Source of the DNA: Primorskyibacter marinus
GTDB taxonomy: Bacteria > Pseudomonadota > Alphaproteobacteria > Rhodobacterales > Rhodobacteraceae
Direction: 5' to 3'
Assembly: GCF_003313245.1 (NCBI RefSeq)
Contig: NZ_QJSD01000001.1
Span: 682,001 to 746,000 of the forward strand
Length of the DNA stretch: 64,000 nt
In this document: in pieces, positions 53,184 through 62,067 of the stretch
Layout of the letters: each line of letters opens with the position of its first letter
Position numbering within the stretch: the first letter of the stretch is position 1
Made by a program: the position numbers and the translations under genes
The notes under the pieces: model-generated
Told to the model about the DNA's origin: nothing
Seen by the model: only the letters and a program-made list of their open reading frames with translations
Databases searched by the model: none

Positions 53184-53995
53184 TCGGACACGACATGGCA
53201 CCTGCAAAAGATTTCACCCTTTCCGAACTGGTTATCGCCGCCGCCTCCGAGGCGTGGCGCGACGATAACGAACTTCTGGTCACCGGCATCGGCCCGGTCC
53301 CGCGCATCGCCGCCGGACTGGCCAAGCTGACCTATCACCCCGGCCTGCAAATGACCGATGGCGAAGCGTGGTTGACCGAAGACCCCGTGCCCGTCGGCCC
53401 GCGAGGCGACTACAAGGCGCGTTACAGCGGCTGGATGCCGTATCGTCGCGTGTTCGAAAGCGTCTGGTCAGGGCGGCGTCACGCAATGGTCACTCCGGTC
53501 CAGATTGACCGCTGGGGCCAGGGCAACATTTCGATGCTGGGCGACAATCTGGAAAAACCCAAGGTCCAGATGCTGGGCGTGCGCGGATTTCCCGGCAACT
53601 CGGTCTGTCACAAGAACTCGATGTTCCTGCCAAGCCATACGAAACGCACCTTCGTCGAAGGCGAAGTCGACGTCGTGGCATCGCTGGGGTTCAAGAAAGA
53701 CACCTGGCCTGCAAATGCGCCCGAGGATTTTGTTGAAATCGGCCTGATGGTCACGAACCTGTGCGTCTTTGACTTCAACGGTCCGGACCACGCGGCGCAG
53801 GTTCTGTCTCTGCATCCCGGCGTCACATTCGACGAGGTGCAGGACAATACCGGGTTTGAGTTGCTCAAGGCCGAAGGGATGAATGAGACGCCCGCGCCCA
53901 CACAGGAACAGCTCGACATCATCAAGAGGCTGGATCCGACGGATGTGCGCGCCAAGGTGCTCAAGGACAACCCTCCGGGCATCCGCGCCGCCTGA
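53180..53995 (+). CDS. ipdB: IpdB-like subunit of the C-ring-opening CoA hydrolase
   Basis: 271 aa from the overlapping ATG (266 aa from the next one). At the spot where class I CoA transferase beta subunits carry the catalytic Ser-Glu-Asn-Gly, this protein has TDGEA (59-63), as IpdB does. Further IpdB-like blocks: WMPYRRVFESVWSGRRHAMV, VDRWGQGN-type IDRWGQGNISMLG, GVRGFPGNSVCHKNSMF, LGVFDF-type LCVFDFNGPDHAAQVLSLHPGVT. This argues against an ordinary acetoacetate or glutaconate CoA transferase. Confidence 0.9.
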   Translation: MIGHDMAPAKDFTLSELVIAAASEAWRDDNELLVTGIGPVPRIAAGLAKLTYHPGLQMTDGEAWLTEDPVPVGPRGDYKARYSGWMPYRRVFESVWSGRRHAMVTPVQIDRWGQGNISMLGDNLEKPKVQMLGVRGFPGNSVCHKNSMFLPSHTKRTFVEGEVDVVASLGFKKDTWPANAPEDFVEIGLMVTNLCVFDFNGPDHAAQVLSLHPGVTFDEVQDNTGFELLKAEGMNETPAPTQEQLDIIKRLDPTDVRAKVLKDNPPGIRAA

Positions 53996-54067
53996 ACGCG
54001 CCGACACCAAGGGCATCGGGGGCCGTTCGCGCCCCCGATGCCCCGCGAAAAACCGCAAGGAAACGCC

Positions 54068-55276
54068 ATGGATTTTGAACATTCCCCCCGCGCCAAGGAG
54101 CTTGTGACACAGCTTTCGGCCTTCATGGACGCGCATGTCTACCCCAACGAGGCGCTGTATCACGAACAGATCGCGCAGGACCGCTGGGGGCATCCCGCCA
54201 TCCTGCAAGAGCTTCAGCAAAAGGCACGCGCCGAGGGGTTGTGGAATCTCTTCTTGCCGGATTCCGAACATGGCGCGGGACTGAGCAATCTTGACTACGC
54301 GCCGCTCTGCGAGGTCATGGGGCGGGTGCATTTCTCGCCGCAGATCTTCAACTGCGGCGCACCCGATACCGGCAATATCGAAACCCTCGAACGCTATGGC
54401 ACCGATGCGCAAAAGGCCGAATGGCTGCCGGGGATGCTGGATGGCACGATCAAATCCGCCTTTGCCATGACAGAACCCGATGTCGCGTCCAGCGATGCCA
54501 CCAATATCGAATCCTCGATTCAGCGCGACGGCGACGACTATGTCATCAACGGGCGCAAGTGGTGGATTTCGGGCGTTGGCGACCGCAATTGCAAGCTGAT
54601 GATCTTTATGGGCAAGACCGACCCGGACGCGCCCAAGCACAAGCAGCAATCCATGATCCTTGTCCCGGTGGACACGCCCGGCGTCAACGTGATGCGCCCG
54701 CTAACGGTGTTCGGCTATGACGACGCGCCGCACGGCCATATGGAAATCGATTTTGTCGATGTACGGGTTCCGGCCAGCAACATGCTGCTGGGCGAAGGAC
54801 GCGGCTTTGAAATCGCGCAGGGGCGGCTGGGGCCGGGGCGCATTCATCATTGCATGCGTCTGATCGGGCTGGCCGAACGCTGTCTTGAAATGATGTGCCG
54901 CCGGGTGTCGAACCGCGTCGCCTTTGGCAAGCCGATTGCCGAACAAAGCGTCACACTGGAACGCATCGCGGAATCGCGCATCGCCATAGATCAGGCTCGT
55001 CTGCTGACGCTGCGCGCGGCCTACATGATGGACACGGTGGGCAACAAGGCTGCCCGCGCCGAAATCGCGATGATCAAGGTCGCCGCGCCCAACATGGCCT
55101 GCAAGGTCATCGACTGGGCCATTCAGGCACATGGCGGCGGCGGCGTCTCGCAGGACTTCGTGCTGGCGAATTACTATGCCCACGCGCGCAAGATCCGCTT
55201 TGCCGATGGGCCGGACGAAGTGCATCGCAACCAGATCGGCCGTCTTGAACTGCGCAAATACACGGAAGCGACATAG
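54068..55276 (+). CDS. Acyl-CoA dehydrogenase, ACAD10/11-like
   Basis: 402 aa. Motifs [101 protein letters not shown]. This pattern is that of the ACAD10/11, FadE36 and LvaC group, different from the other FadEs of the cluster. In the levulinate pathway such an enzyme acts with a kinase to remove a 4-hydroxy group from an acyl-CoA. The next gene, 3 bp downstream, encodes a kinase of exactly that type. Confidence 0.87.
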   Translation: MDFEHSPRAKELVTQLSAFMDAHVYPNEALYHEQIAQDRWGHPAILQELQQKARAEGLWNLFLPDSEHGAGLSNLDYAPLCEVMGRVHFSPQIFNCGAPDTGNIETLERYGTDAQKAEWLPGMLDGTIKSAFAMTEPDVASSDATNIESSIQRDGDDYVINGRKWWISGVGDRNCKLMIFMGKTDPDAPKHKQQSMILVPVDTPGVNVMRPLTVFGYDDAPHGHMEIDFVDVRVPASNMLLGEGRGFEIAQGRLGPGRIHHCMRLIGLAERCLEMMCRRVSNRVAFGKPIAEQSVTLERIAESRIAIDQARLLTLRAAYMMDTVGNKAARAEIAMIKVAAPNMACKVIDWAIQAHGGGGVSQDFVLANYYAHARKIRFADGPDEVHRNQIGRLELRKYTEAT

Positions 55277-55279
55277 ATC

Positions 55280-56350
55280 ATGGACGCCGCGCGCTTTACC
55301 GGAACTGAACCACTTGCCAAAGGCGGCCCGGTCGATCCGGACCGTCTGCAACGCTACCTGCAAAGCGCCCTGCCCGGCTGCGACGGCGCACTGACGATCG
55401 AGCGGTTTCGCGGCGGGCAATCCAATCCGACAATGGTGCTGTCATTTGATGGCGTGCGGCGTCTGGTGCTGCGCAAGAAACCCGACGGCGTGCTATTGCC
55501 CTCTGCCCATGCGGTGGACCGTGAATTTCGTGTGATTTCCGCCTTGCAGGATACCGGCGTGCCGGTGGCAAAGCCGCAGCTTCTGTGTACGGATGAAAGC
55601 ATCGTCGGCACCATGTTCTATATCATGGATTATGTCGAAGGCCGCTCGTTCTGGGAGCCATGGCTGCCTGATCTGCCAGCGCAGGAACGTTCGCGGATCT
55701 ATGCTGAATTGGGCCGCGTTATTGCGGAACTTCATTGCGTTGAGCCGGCCAAAGTCGGGCTGGATGGGTTCGGACGCCCCGATGGATACGTTGCCCGGCA
55801 GGTGTCACGCTGGACAAAGCAATACCGCGCCTCGGAAACCGTTCCGATTGACGCGATGGACCGGCTTGTCGCCTGGCTGCCTGACAACCTGCCCGAGCAA
55901 CGCCGCAGCGCCCTGATCCACGGGGACTACCGGCTGGACAACATGATCTTCCACCCGACCGAGGCGCGTATTCTGGCCGTTGTGGATTGGGAGCTTTCGA
56001 CCATCGGTGATCCGATGGCAGATTTTGCCTATCACATGCTCACATGGCATTTTCCGCGTGCCGCATTTCGCGGCTTGGCCGATACCGATCTGGGCACATT
56101 GGGCATTCCCGAAATTCGCCCCTATCGCGACACTTATCTGGAGGCCACAGGCCAGCAGGATGTCAGCGAAAAGGACTGGAACACCTATCTTGCCTTCTGC
56201 CTGTTCCGCGTTGCCGCGATCCGTCAAGGCGTCATGAAACGTGTGATCGACGGAACTGCGTCCAATCCCCATGCGCGAGACGCGGGCGAACTGGCCCGAC
56301 CGGTCGCCGAACTTGGATGGCACTACGCTGAAATCGCCATGTTAGCCTGA
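55280..56350 (+). CDS. Aminoglycoside-phosphotransferase-like kinase, ACAD10/11 or LvaA-type
   Basis: 356 aa protein-kinase-like fold. ERFRGGQSNPTMVLSFDG is the glycine-rich start, LVLRKKP carries the nucleotide-binding Lys, HGDYRLDNMIFHP at about residue 213 holds the catalytic Asp, VVDWELSTIGDPMADFAYHM the metal Asp. In mammals this domain is fused to ACAD10/11; in Pseudomonas LvaA phosphorylates 4-hydroxyacyl-CoA. It likely phosphorylates a hydroxyacyl-CoA of this pathway so that the neighbouring ACAD can eliminate phosphate. Confidence 0.85.
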   Translation: MDAARFTGTEPLAKGGPVDPDRLQRYLQSALPGCDGALTIERFRGGQSNPTMVLSFDGVRRLVLRKKPDGVLLPSAHAVDREFRVISALQDTGVPVAKPQLLCTDESIVGTMFYIMDYVEGRSFWEPWLPDLPAQERSRIYAELGRVIAELHCVEPAKVGLDGFGRPDGYVARQVSRWTKQYRASETVPIDAMDRLVAWLPDNLPEQRRSALIHGDYRLDNMIFHPTEARILAVVDWELSTIGDPMADFAYHMLTWHFPRAAFRGLADTDLGTLGIPEIRPYRDTYLEATGQQDVSEKDWNTYLAFCLFRVAAIRQGVMKRVIDGTASNPHARDAGELARPVAELGWHYAEIAMLA

Positions 56351-56370
56351 CCTTCAAAAGGAACCGTCCC

Positions 56371-57144
56371 ATGACCGAACATTCTGTTGCCTTCCCCGAA
56401 AACGGACGCGCCCTTGTCATTGGTGGCAGCGGGGGCGTCGGTGCCGAAATCTGCCGCGCTCTGGCCCGTGAGGGATGCGATGTGGCGCTCACCTATCACG
56501 GCAACAAGGCGCGCGCACAAGACGCCGCCGATCTTGTCGCGGCTGAAGGGCAAAGCGCCTCGATCCATCAAATCAACGTCGAAGACCCCGGTGCCGTCAA
56601 AGCCCTGATTGACCAGGTCGCGACGGACGGTCTGCACACTCTCGTCTATGCCGCCGGTCCTGTCGTGCCGCTGACCCATCTCAGCAGGATCGAACCCGCA
56701 CAGATGAAAAAGCACCTGTTGCAGGATGCGTTCGGTTTTTTCAACGTCGTACATTATGCCCTGCCACATCTGCGGGCCGCCAAAGGGTCAATCGTCGCGA
56801 TCCAAAGTGCGGCACAGTTTCGATATGCCGCTGCGGACGCTTTGTCGGTGGTGCCGAAATCGGCGGTCAACGCAATCATGAAAGGTGTTGCCAAGGAAGA
56901 AGGGCGCTTTGGCGTACGGGCCAATGGCGTCGCGCTTGGGATTATAGACGCGGGGCAATATCAAGAGCTTACGAGACAAGGTCATATTGATCAGGCCTAT
57001 CTCGACGCCGCCGCAGCACAGGTGCCGCTCAAGTTTCTGGGCGCACCCAACGATGTGGCCGAGGCAGTCATCTACCTCGCATCGTCGCGGGCCCGCTTTG
57101 TGACAGGGCAAGTTATTGCAGTCGATGGCGGATATCATGTGTAG
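56371..57144 (+). CDS. SDR with catalytic Tyr replaced
   Basis: 257 aa. Cofactor motif GGSGGVGAEI, YAAGPVVPL in place of NNAG, active-site region IQSAAQFRYAADALSVVPKSAVNA, where the Lys is present but the Tyr position is Ser (S-x3-K). C-terminal FVTGQVIAVDGGYHV is normal. It resembles the FabI/enoyl-reductase-like branch only loosely. Last gene of the 49164 operon. Confidence 0.78.
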   Translation: MTEHSVAFPENGRALVIGGSGGVGAEICRALAREGCDVALTYHGNKARAQDAADLVAAEGQSASIHQINVEDPGAVKALIDQVATDGLHTLVYAAGPVVPLTHLSRIEPAQMKKHLLQDAFGFFNVVHYALPHLRAAKGSIVAIQSAAQFRYAAADALSVVPKSAVNAIMKGVAKEEGRFGVRANGVALGIIDAGQYQELTRQGHIDQAYLDAAAAQVPLKFLGAPNDVAEAVIYLASSRARFVTGQVIAVDGGYHV

Positions 57145-58434
57145 GCGAACCACCGCAGAAGTGAGGACAGGTCCAGCAGGCTGCCGGCCGCAGGGATCGT
57201 TCAATGGGGATACCCGCTGAGCAAGCGGTCTTGGTGTGGTTCCGGAGACCCCGGAATTGCAACAGGTCTGGTAAGTAATGGTTTCGGCAAATCTCACGGA
57301 AACATTATTCTGGCCCATGCGAGGATTTTATGGGGGTCGCCAAGGCTCTTTCACCTTCCCCCGCGATTAGGGCCGGTTGTCATAATCCTCTGCCAAGCCT
57401 TCGATCTGGACCTGTCACGGTTTGATGCCGCCCCAGTTGCTCATGCAAGCCCCCTTGCGTTCGAAGGCGACTGGGCTTTTTCAAATTGCCCTTCCCAGAA
57501 AATCCTCGGGGTCGGCGAAATACCGTCGGACCGGCCCGCAGCTGGACGCTGGCTCAAAGCGTGAGGCATCGAGGCTGCATACGACCAAGGGGACGGGCGT
57601 AGGTCGCAAGATGGCGATCTCTCCGACCTTCCCGCTCCCGAACGCCATGCGTATATCCGACGCGAACTCGACGGCATGGATCTTGCGCCGGGCGAGTATG
57701 ACGGCGCGGCCCATGCTCAGTTTGCCGAAGCCCCGCCAACACGGCGGCGTCGGGCGGAACGCAAGGCGGCAATCGCGGTCATGTTGACGGGTTTGCGGTC
57801 GCGCGGTGTCAAGGAAGGCGAACGCTTTGCTTTGGTCCGCGAGAAATTCGGCGGCAAGGGCACGGCCAACCCCAATTTGAAACGCCTTTGCAAAGGCCGT
57901 TGAAGAGGTCGTTCAACACCCCGTTGAACGCCTTGATCGCCCCCCCCTGAAAGCGACCATCGTCACAAACATCGCACTGGTCGGCCCCCCAAGGATCGAC
58001 ACTGACCCGGAGTTTCGCGCCTTCATCCTTGCCCGTATCGACCGAATGACCTACCCCGAACTTTCCCAAGCCGTCGCCGAAACGTTCCCCACCGAAAGGC
58101 GCATTGGCAAGAGCGCCATACACGCTTGGTGGAAACGCAAGCAAATGGCGAGATAGCGGCATCCGGACATGAGCCAGAATGCCGAACCGTCCCGGAACAC
58201 CCGAGGAAGTCTGGCCACTTGCGGTATCAAACCCGGTGATAACGGTAGATCATACCCTGTAAAAACTAACAGCCAGACGGGATCAGAGATCCCCCGCCTA
58301 GACCTGAGATACATCAAACGCTTGGACATATCTGTCACCATTTGACCAATGTGCGGGTCAGACTTCCAGTGCGGGCAGACGTGACGACCAATCGCACAGC
58401 CTATATGCGGCGATTGGCTCGCGGTATCGCTGCG
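57145..58434. pseudogene. Degenerate region with a frameshifted small mobile-element-like ORF
   Basis: No intact gene. A plus-strand frame at 57676-57903 (MDLAPGEYDGA...RRRRAERKAAIAVML...GKGTANPNLKRLCK) is continued, after a one-base shift near 57895, by a frame 57896-58156. The second frame reads AVEEVVQHP, then MTYPELSQAVAETFP and RIGKSAIHAWWKRKQ before TAG. The second part looks like an HTH of a phage or transposon protein. An earlier frame (57393-57560, LDLSRFDAAPVAHA...) may belong to the same relic. The remainder, 57145-57390 and 58157-58434, shows nothing I can assign. Marks the right boundary of the catabolic cluster. Confidence 0.45.
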
Positions 58435-59100
58435 CTACAGGCTGCACTTGTCGCGCAAGAAAGCCAGCGCCACGCCAAGGCCCTCGGGGTCGATGCCGTG
58501 CCCTGTGCCCTTCATTATATGGGCAAAAACCTCTTTGAACCCGGCCTTTTGCAGCGCTTCGGCGGCTTCGGGCAAGGATTGTGGCGGCACAACGTCATCG
58601 GCATCCCCATGGACCAGCAGCACCGGCGGCCGACTGACGGTGTCATCCTCCAGCAGTTCCGGCGACAGCAACCGGCCAGAGAAACACACCAACCCGGCCA
58701 CCGCGTCTTCGCGCCGCGGCGCGACATGCAGCGCCATCATCGTGCCTTGCGAAAACCCAAACAGCACCATCTGTTCCGGCAGCATATCCTCGTCTACCAG
58801 AAGCGCGTCGAGAAAGGCGTTCAGATCCTCGGCCGCCGCCCGCATACCCGATTCCGCCTCTTCCTGGCTGGATCCGTCGATCCACGGGATCGGAAACCAC
58901 TGGAACCCCATCGGCGCGCCTGCACAGGCCTCTGGCGCGTCAGGCGCTACGAACAATGTGTCGGGCAGATGTTCGCTGAGCGGATCGGCCAGCCCCAGCA
59001 GGTCGGCACCATTGGCGCCGTAGCCGTGCAGGAAAACGACAACCGAGCGGGCCTCGCCCGACAGTGGTTCCTTGCGCCCGGCCTGAAGTACTCGTGTCAT
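58435..59100 (-). CDS. Phospholipase/carboxylesterase family hydrolase
   Basis: 221 aa alpha/beta hydrolase. Oxyanion start VVFLHGYGANGADLLGL, nucleophile elbow G115-F-S117-Q-G119, Asp168 in VHGDADDVV, His201 in GTGHGI. Same size as bacterial carboxylesterase EstB/YpfH. The tail ends LRDKCSL. It overlaps the glycosylase gene by 4 bp (co-transcribed), and is not part of the motif regulon. Confidence 0.88.
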   Translation of the reverse strand: MTRVLQAGRKEPLSGEARSVVVFLHGYGANGADLLGLADPLSEHLPDTLFVAPDAPEACAGAPMGFQWFPIPWIDGSSQEEAESGMRAAAEDLNAFLDALLVDEDMLPEQMVLFGFSQGTMMALHVAPRREDAVAGLVCFSGRLLSPELLEDDTVSRPPVLLVHGDADDVVPPQSLPEAAEALQKAGFKEVFAHIMKGTGHGIDPEGLGVALAFLRDKCSL

Positions 59101-59756
59101 GCCAATCCCTCTTTGTCCTTGGTCACATGGTAGTAGGCAAAGAGCGTTCGGGCTGCAACCGATCGCCAGGGCGACCAGGCGCGGGCCATCTCTCGCAACT
59201 CACGCTCACGCGGACGGGCGGGTAGATCGAACAGAACCCGCGCCGTTTCCTGCAAGGCCAGATCGCCGGGTGCGAATACATCCGCGCGGCCCAGGCTGAA
59301 CATCGCGTAGATCTCTGCGGTCCAGACACCAATTCCGGTGACGGCGGTCAACCGCTTCACCACCTCATCATCGGGCGCGCGCCGCAGCGCCTCGAAATCC
59401 AGCCCCGCCTCGGCCAGCGCATGCGCATAGCGGGCCTTTTGACGGCTCAGACCCAGCCCGCGCAGATCTTCTTCGGTCACGGACAGAATGGCATCCGGCG
59501 TCACCATCCCCGCCGCGTCAAGTTTGCCCCAGATCGCACGGGCCGATGCGACGCTGACCTGCTGGCTGACAATCGCCGACAAAAGCTGAGCAAACCCATC
59601 CGGGCGCAACCGCAATGGCAACGGCCCTGTAAGTTTCAGCGCATGGGCAAAACGCGGTTCGGTTGCCGCCAGCCACGCGGCACCTTCGGCCACGCAGGCA
59701 TCGCTTTGAATGATCCGGCCCACGTCAGGCTGGCCTGCTATTGATGGTGCGATCAT
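59097..59756 (-). CDS. DNA-3-methyladenine glycosylase II family (AlkA-like)
   Basis: 219 aa. Helix-hairpin-helix plus Gly/Pro-rich loop: LGLSRQKARYAHALAEA and LTAVTGIGVWTAEIYAMFSLGR, then VFAPGDLAL with the catalytic Asp. Compact, without the N-terminal beta domain of E. coli AlkA, as common in alphaproteobacteria. Repairs alkylated bases in DNA. Start at 59756, divergent from the MFS gene. Confidence 0.88.
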   Translation of the reverse strand: MIAPSIAGQPDVGRIIQSDACVAEGAAWLAATEPRFAHALKLTGPLPLRLRPDGFAQLLSAIVSQQVSVASARAIWGKLDAAGMVTPDAILSVTEEDLRGLGLSRQKARYAHALAEAGLDFEALRRAPDDEVVKRLTAVTGIGVWTAEIYAMFSLGRADVFAPGDLALQETARVLFDLPARPRERELREMARAWSPWRSVAARTLFAYYHVTKDKEGLA

Positions 59757-59865
59757 AAGCTCTCCATTCCGGTACGCAGGTGTGGCACAGGCTGCGGCGA
59801 TTGGCCAAGAAGATTTCCGTGACCCGAGCCTTGCAGCCCACCGCGCGACATATTACCGATCCTGC

Positions 59866-61086
59866 ATGGAAACCGCACAGTCAGACAGACGCGCCCGGCG
59901 CAACGTTGTTGTCCTCGCTTTGGCGCAGGCGATCCTGGGATCGCAGATGCCGATGATCTTCACCATTGGTGGCTTGGCCGGGCAATCGCTGGCCTCGAAC
60001 CTGTGCTTTGCAACCTTGCCGATTTCACTGATCGTGCTGGGGTCCATGCTGACGGCGACGCCGATCTCCTGGGCGATGCAGCGTTTTGGACGGCGGGCGG
60101 GATTTTTCATCGGTGCCGCAGGCGGTGCATTGGGGGGCATCGTGGGGGCTTATGGGCTTTACCTGTCCTCATTTCCGATCTTTCTGCTGGGGTCTTTCCT
60201 CACCGGTATATACATGTCGGCTCAGGGGTTTTACCGCTTTGCCGCGGCAGATACCGCGTCGGACGCATACCGCCCAAAGGCAATTTCCTATGTCATGGCC
60301 GGCGGGCTGGCCTCGGCCGTCATCGGCCCGCAACTGGTCAAGCTGACCAGCGATTCCTTCGTGATCCCGTTCCTTGGCACTTATCTTGCGGTCATTGGCG
60401 TGAACCTCCTTGGATCGCTGCTGTTTCTGTTCCTCGACATTCCGCGCCCGCCCGTGCCCGATCAGGACGCGCCCAAAGGCCGCTCTCGGTGGGAGTTGAT
60501 AACGACACCGCGCATTGCCGTCGCAGTGATCTGCGGCATGGTCAGCTATGCGTTGATGAACCTTGTGATGACCTCCACCCCGCTGGCGGTGGTCGGTTGC
60601 GGGTTCGAGAAAGACAACGCCGCCGATATCGTCACCGCGCATGTCCTGGCGATGTTCATCCCATCCTTTTTCACCGGCCACCTGATCGCCCGTTTCGGGG
60701 TGGAAAAGATCCTTGCCGCCGGCCTGGTAATCCTTGCAGCCGGGGGTGCTGTGGCCTTGCAAGGCGTTCAGCTGGAGAATTTCTTCATCGCGCTGATCCT
60801 TCTGGGGATCGGCTGGAACTTTGGCTTCATCGGCGCGACCTCGATGCTGGCTGGCGCGCATGAACCGCACGAGCGTGGCCGCATGCAGGGCCTGAACGAT
60901 CTGCTGGTGTTTGGCGGCGTGACCTTTGCCTCGCTCGCCTCCGGTGGGTTGATGAACTGCTCTGGCGGGTCCGCGCAACAGGGCTGGTCGGCGGTCAACA
61001 TGGCGATGGTGCCATTCCTCGCCCTCGCCGGCGGTGCGCTGATATGGCTGTATCTGCGCCCGCAAAACGAAGCCGAGCGTGCCTGA
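59866..61086 (+). CDS. MFS transporter
   Basis: 406 aa from METAQSDRRARRN, 12 hydrophobic segments. The MFS loop 2-3 signature is present as MQRFGRRAGFF; FLTGIYMSAQGFYRFAAADTAS follows. A longer frame start at 59710 would add a polar lead lying over the glycosylase start region and was not used. Similar proteins are annotated as YnfM-like or multidrug permeases. Substrate unknown. Confidence 0.85.
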   Translation: METAQSDRRARRNVVVLALAQAILGSQMPMIFTIGGLAGQSLASNLCFATLPISLIVLGSMLTATPISWAMQRFGRRAGFFIGAAGGALGGIVGAYGLYLSSFPIFLLGSFLTGIYMSAQGFYRFAAADTASDAYRPKAISYVMAGGLASAVIGPQLVKLTSDSFVIPFLGTYLAVIGVNLLGSLLFLFLDIPRPPVPDQDAPKGRSRWELITTPRIAVAVICGMVSYALMNLVMTSTPLAVVGCGFEKDNAADIVTAHVLAMFIPSFFTGHLIARFGVEKILAAGLVILAAGGAVALQGVQLENFFIALILLGIGWNFGFIGATSMLAGAHEPHERGRMQGLNDLLVFGGVTFASLASGGLMNCSGGSAQQGWSAVNMAMVPFLALAGGALIWLYLRPQNEAERA

Positions 61087-61199
61087 TCTCAACCGGTTTG
61101 CGTTGGATTGCGTCCCCGGCACAGGGTGGTCAAGCGGCGGCCTATTCGCGCCTTGTCACATCAAAGCGCAAACAGGATCCGACGTCGTGTAACCGCCGT

Positions 61200-61958
61200 T
61201 CAAACCCGTCCGAAGGCCGAGGCCCGGATCAATCGCAGCTTGCGCCCCGCCTCCGAGACCTGCACACCACCTGCCGCCACCAGACCGGGACGCGCAACCA
61301 CCCGCGCCAACAGGGCGGATGCCGTGACACCGGGAAACAGCGCCGCTTTCGCCTCTCGTGACAGGCGCAACGCTTTGCGTCCGGACCGAAGCCGCGCAAG
61401 CCCTTCCCGCGCAAGCGAGGCAACCCCCTCGGCGCGACCATCGACCAGCGGCACCCGGCCCCGCGCCTCTAGTTCCGGCACCGCTTGCAGGAACATCGCC
61501 AGGCCCGCGCCAAATCCGTAATCCGACACGCCGGCGTCTGCGCCCCCAAGTGCCCTCACCCCGGCGCGCATCAGACAGGCGGCTGTGTCCTCAAGGTAAT
61601 GCGTCAGGTGCTGTGCGTCCTCGAACGGTTCTTTGTAGATGTCCCAACGCCGCGCCTCGACCAGACGGTCCAACAGGCGCGCGGAATCCGCATCCAGCAC
61701 CTCCGCCAGCGGTCCCACGACCTCATGTCGCCGGACCGTGCCGCCAGTCGCGATTTCTACCAGCGCGTCGCGCCACCATTGCAGACGCATCTCGGCGATC
61801 ATCGGCTCTTGCGTCACCCAAGGTGCGCGCGCCACCTCTATGTTGAACGCATAAAGCGGAAACAGCACGCGCCGCGCCGCGACAGGGGCCGCCATAGCAC
61901 AGGCGAACCGCCACGGATCGCCACGCTCGACCAAGGCAGCACAGGCCTCAAAGCTCAT
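61200..61958 (-). CDS. Squalene/phytoene synthase family protein (NDUFAF6-like)
   Basis: 252 aa from MSFEACAALVERGDPWRF. FPLYAFNIEVARAPW and EMRLQWWRDALVEI are the first Asp-rich-like block, degenerate (the first DxxxD is missing). HYLEDTAACLMRAG is further on. Alphaproteobacterial relatives of mitochondrial NDUFAF6 look like this and probably lack prenyl-synthase activity. It is adjacent to CimA on the same strand with 109 bp between. Confidence 0.8.
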   Translation of the reverse strand: MSFEACAALVERGDPWRFACAMAAPVAARRVLFPLYAFNIEVARAPWVTQEPMIAEMRLQWWRDALVEIATGGTVRRHEVVGPLAEVLDADSARLLDRLVEARRWDIYKEPFEDAQHLTHYLEDTAACLMRAGVRALGGADAGVSDYGFGAGLAMFLQAVPELEARGRVPLVDGRAEGVASLAREGLARLRSGRKALRLSREAKAALFPGVTASALLARVVARPGLVAAGGVQVSEAGRKLRLIRASAFGRV

Positions 61959-62067
61959 TGGCGCGCCTGCCATTCTTCATCCAACAACGACAGGAGACCG
62001 CCGCGCGGATCAGAAGTCGGACACGTTAGCGCCAGACATATAGCACCAGAAACCCCCTCACACATCG

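Noticed and set aside
52305-53995. Ordinary 3-oxoacid or glutaconate CoA transferase
   Set aside because: The beta subunit has TDGEA where the catalytic Ser-Glu-Asn-Gly should be, and both subunits carry IpdAB-specific blocks.
53468-54649. 393-aa minus-strand ORF
   Set aside because: It spans the ends of two real plus-strand genes (ipdB and the ACAD gene) and shows no domain.
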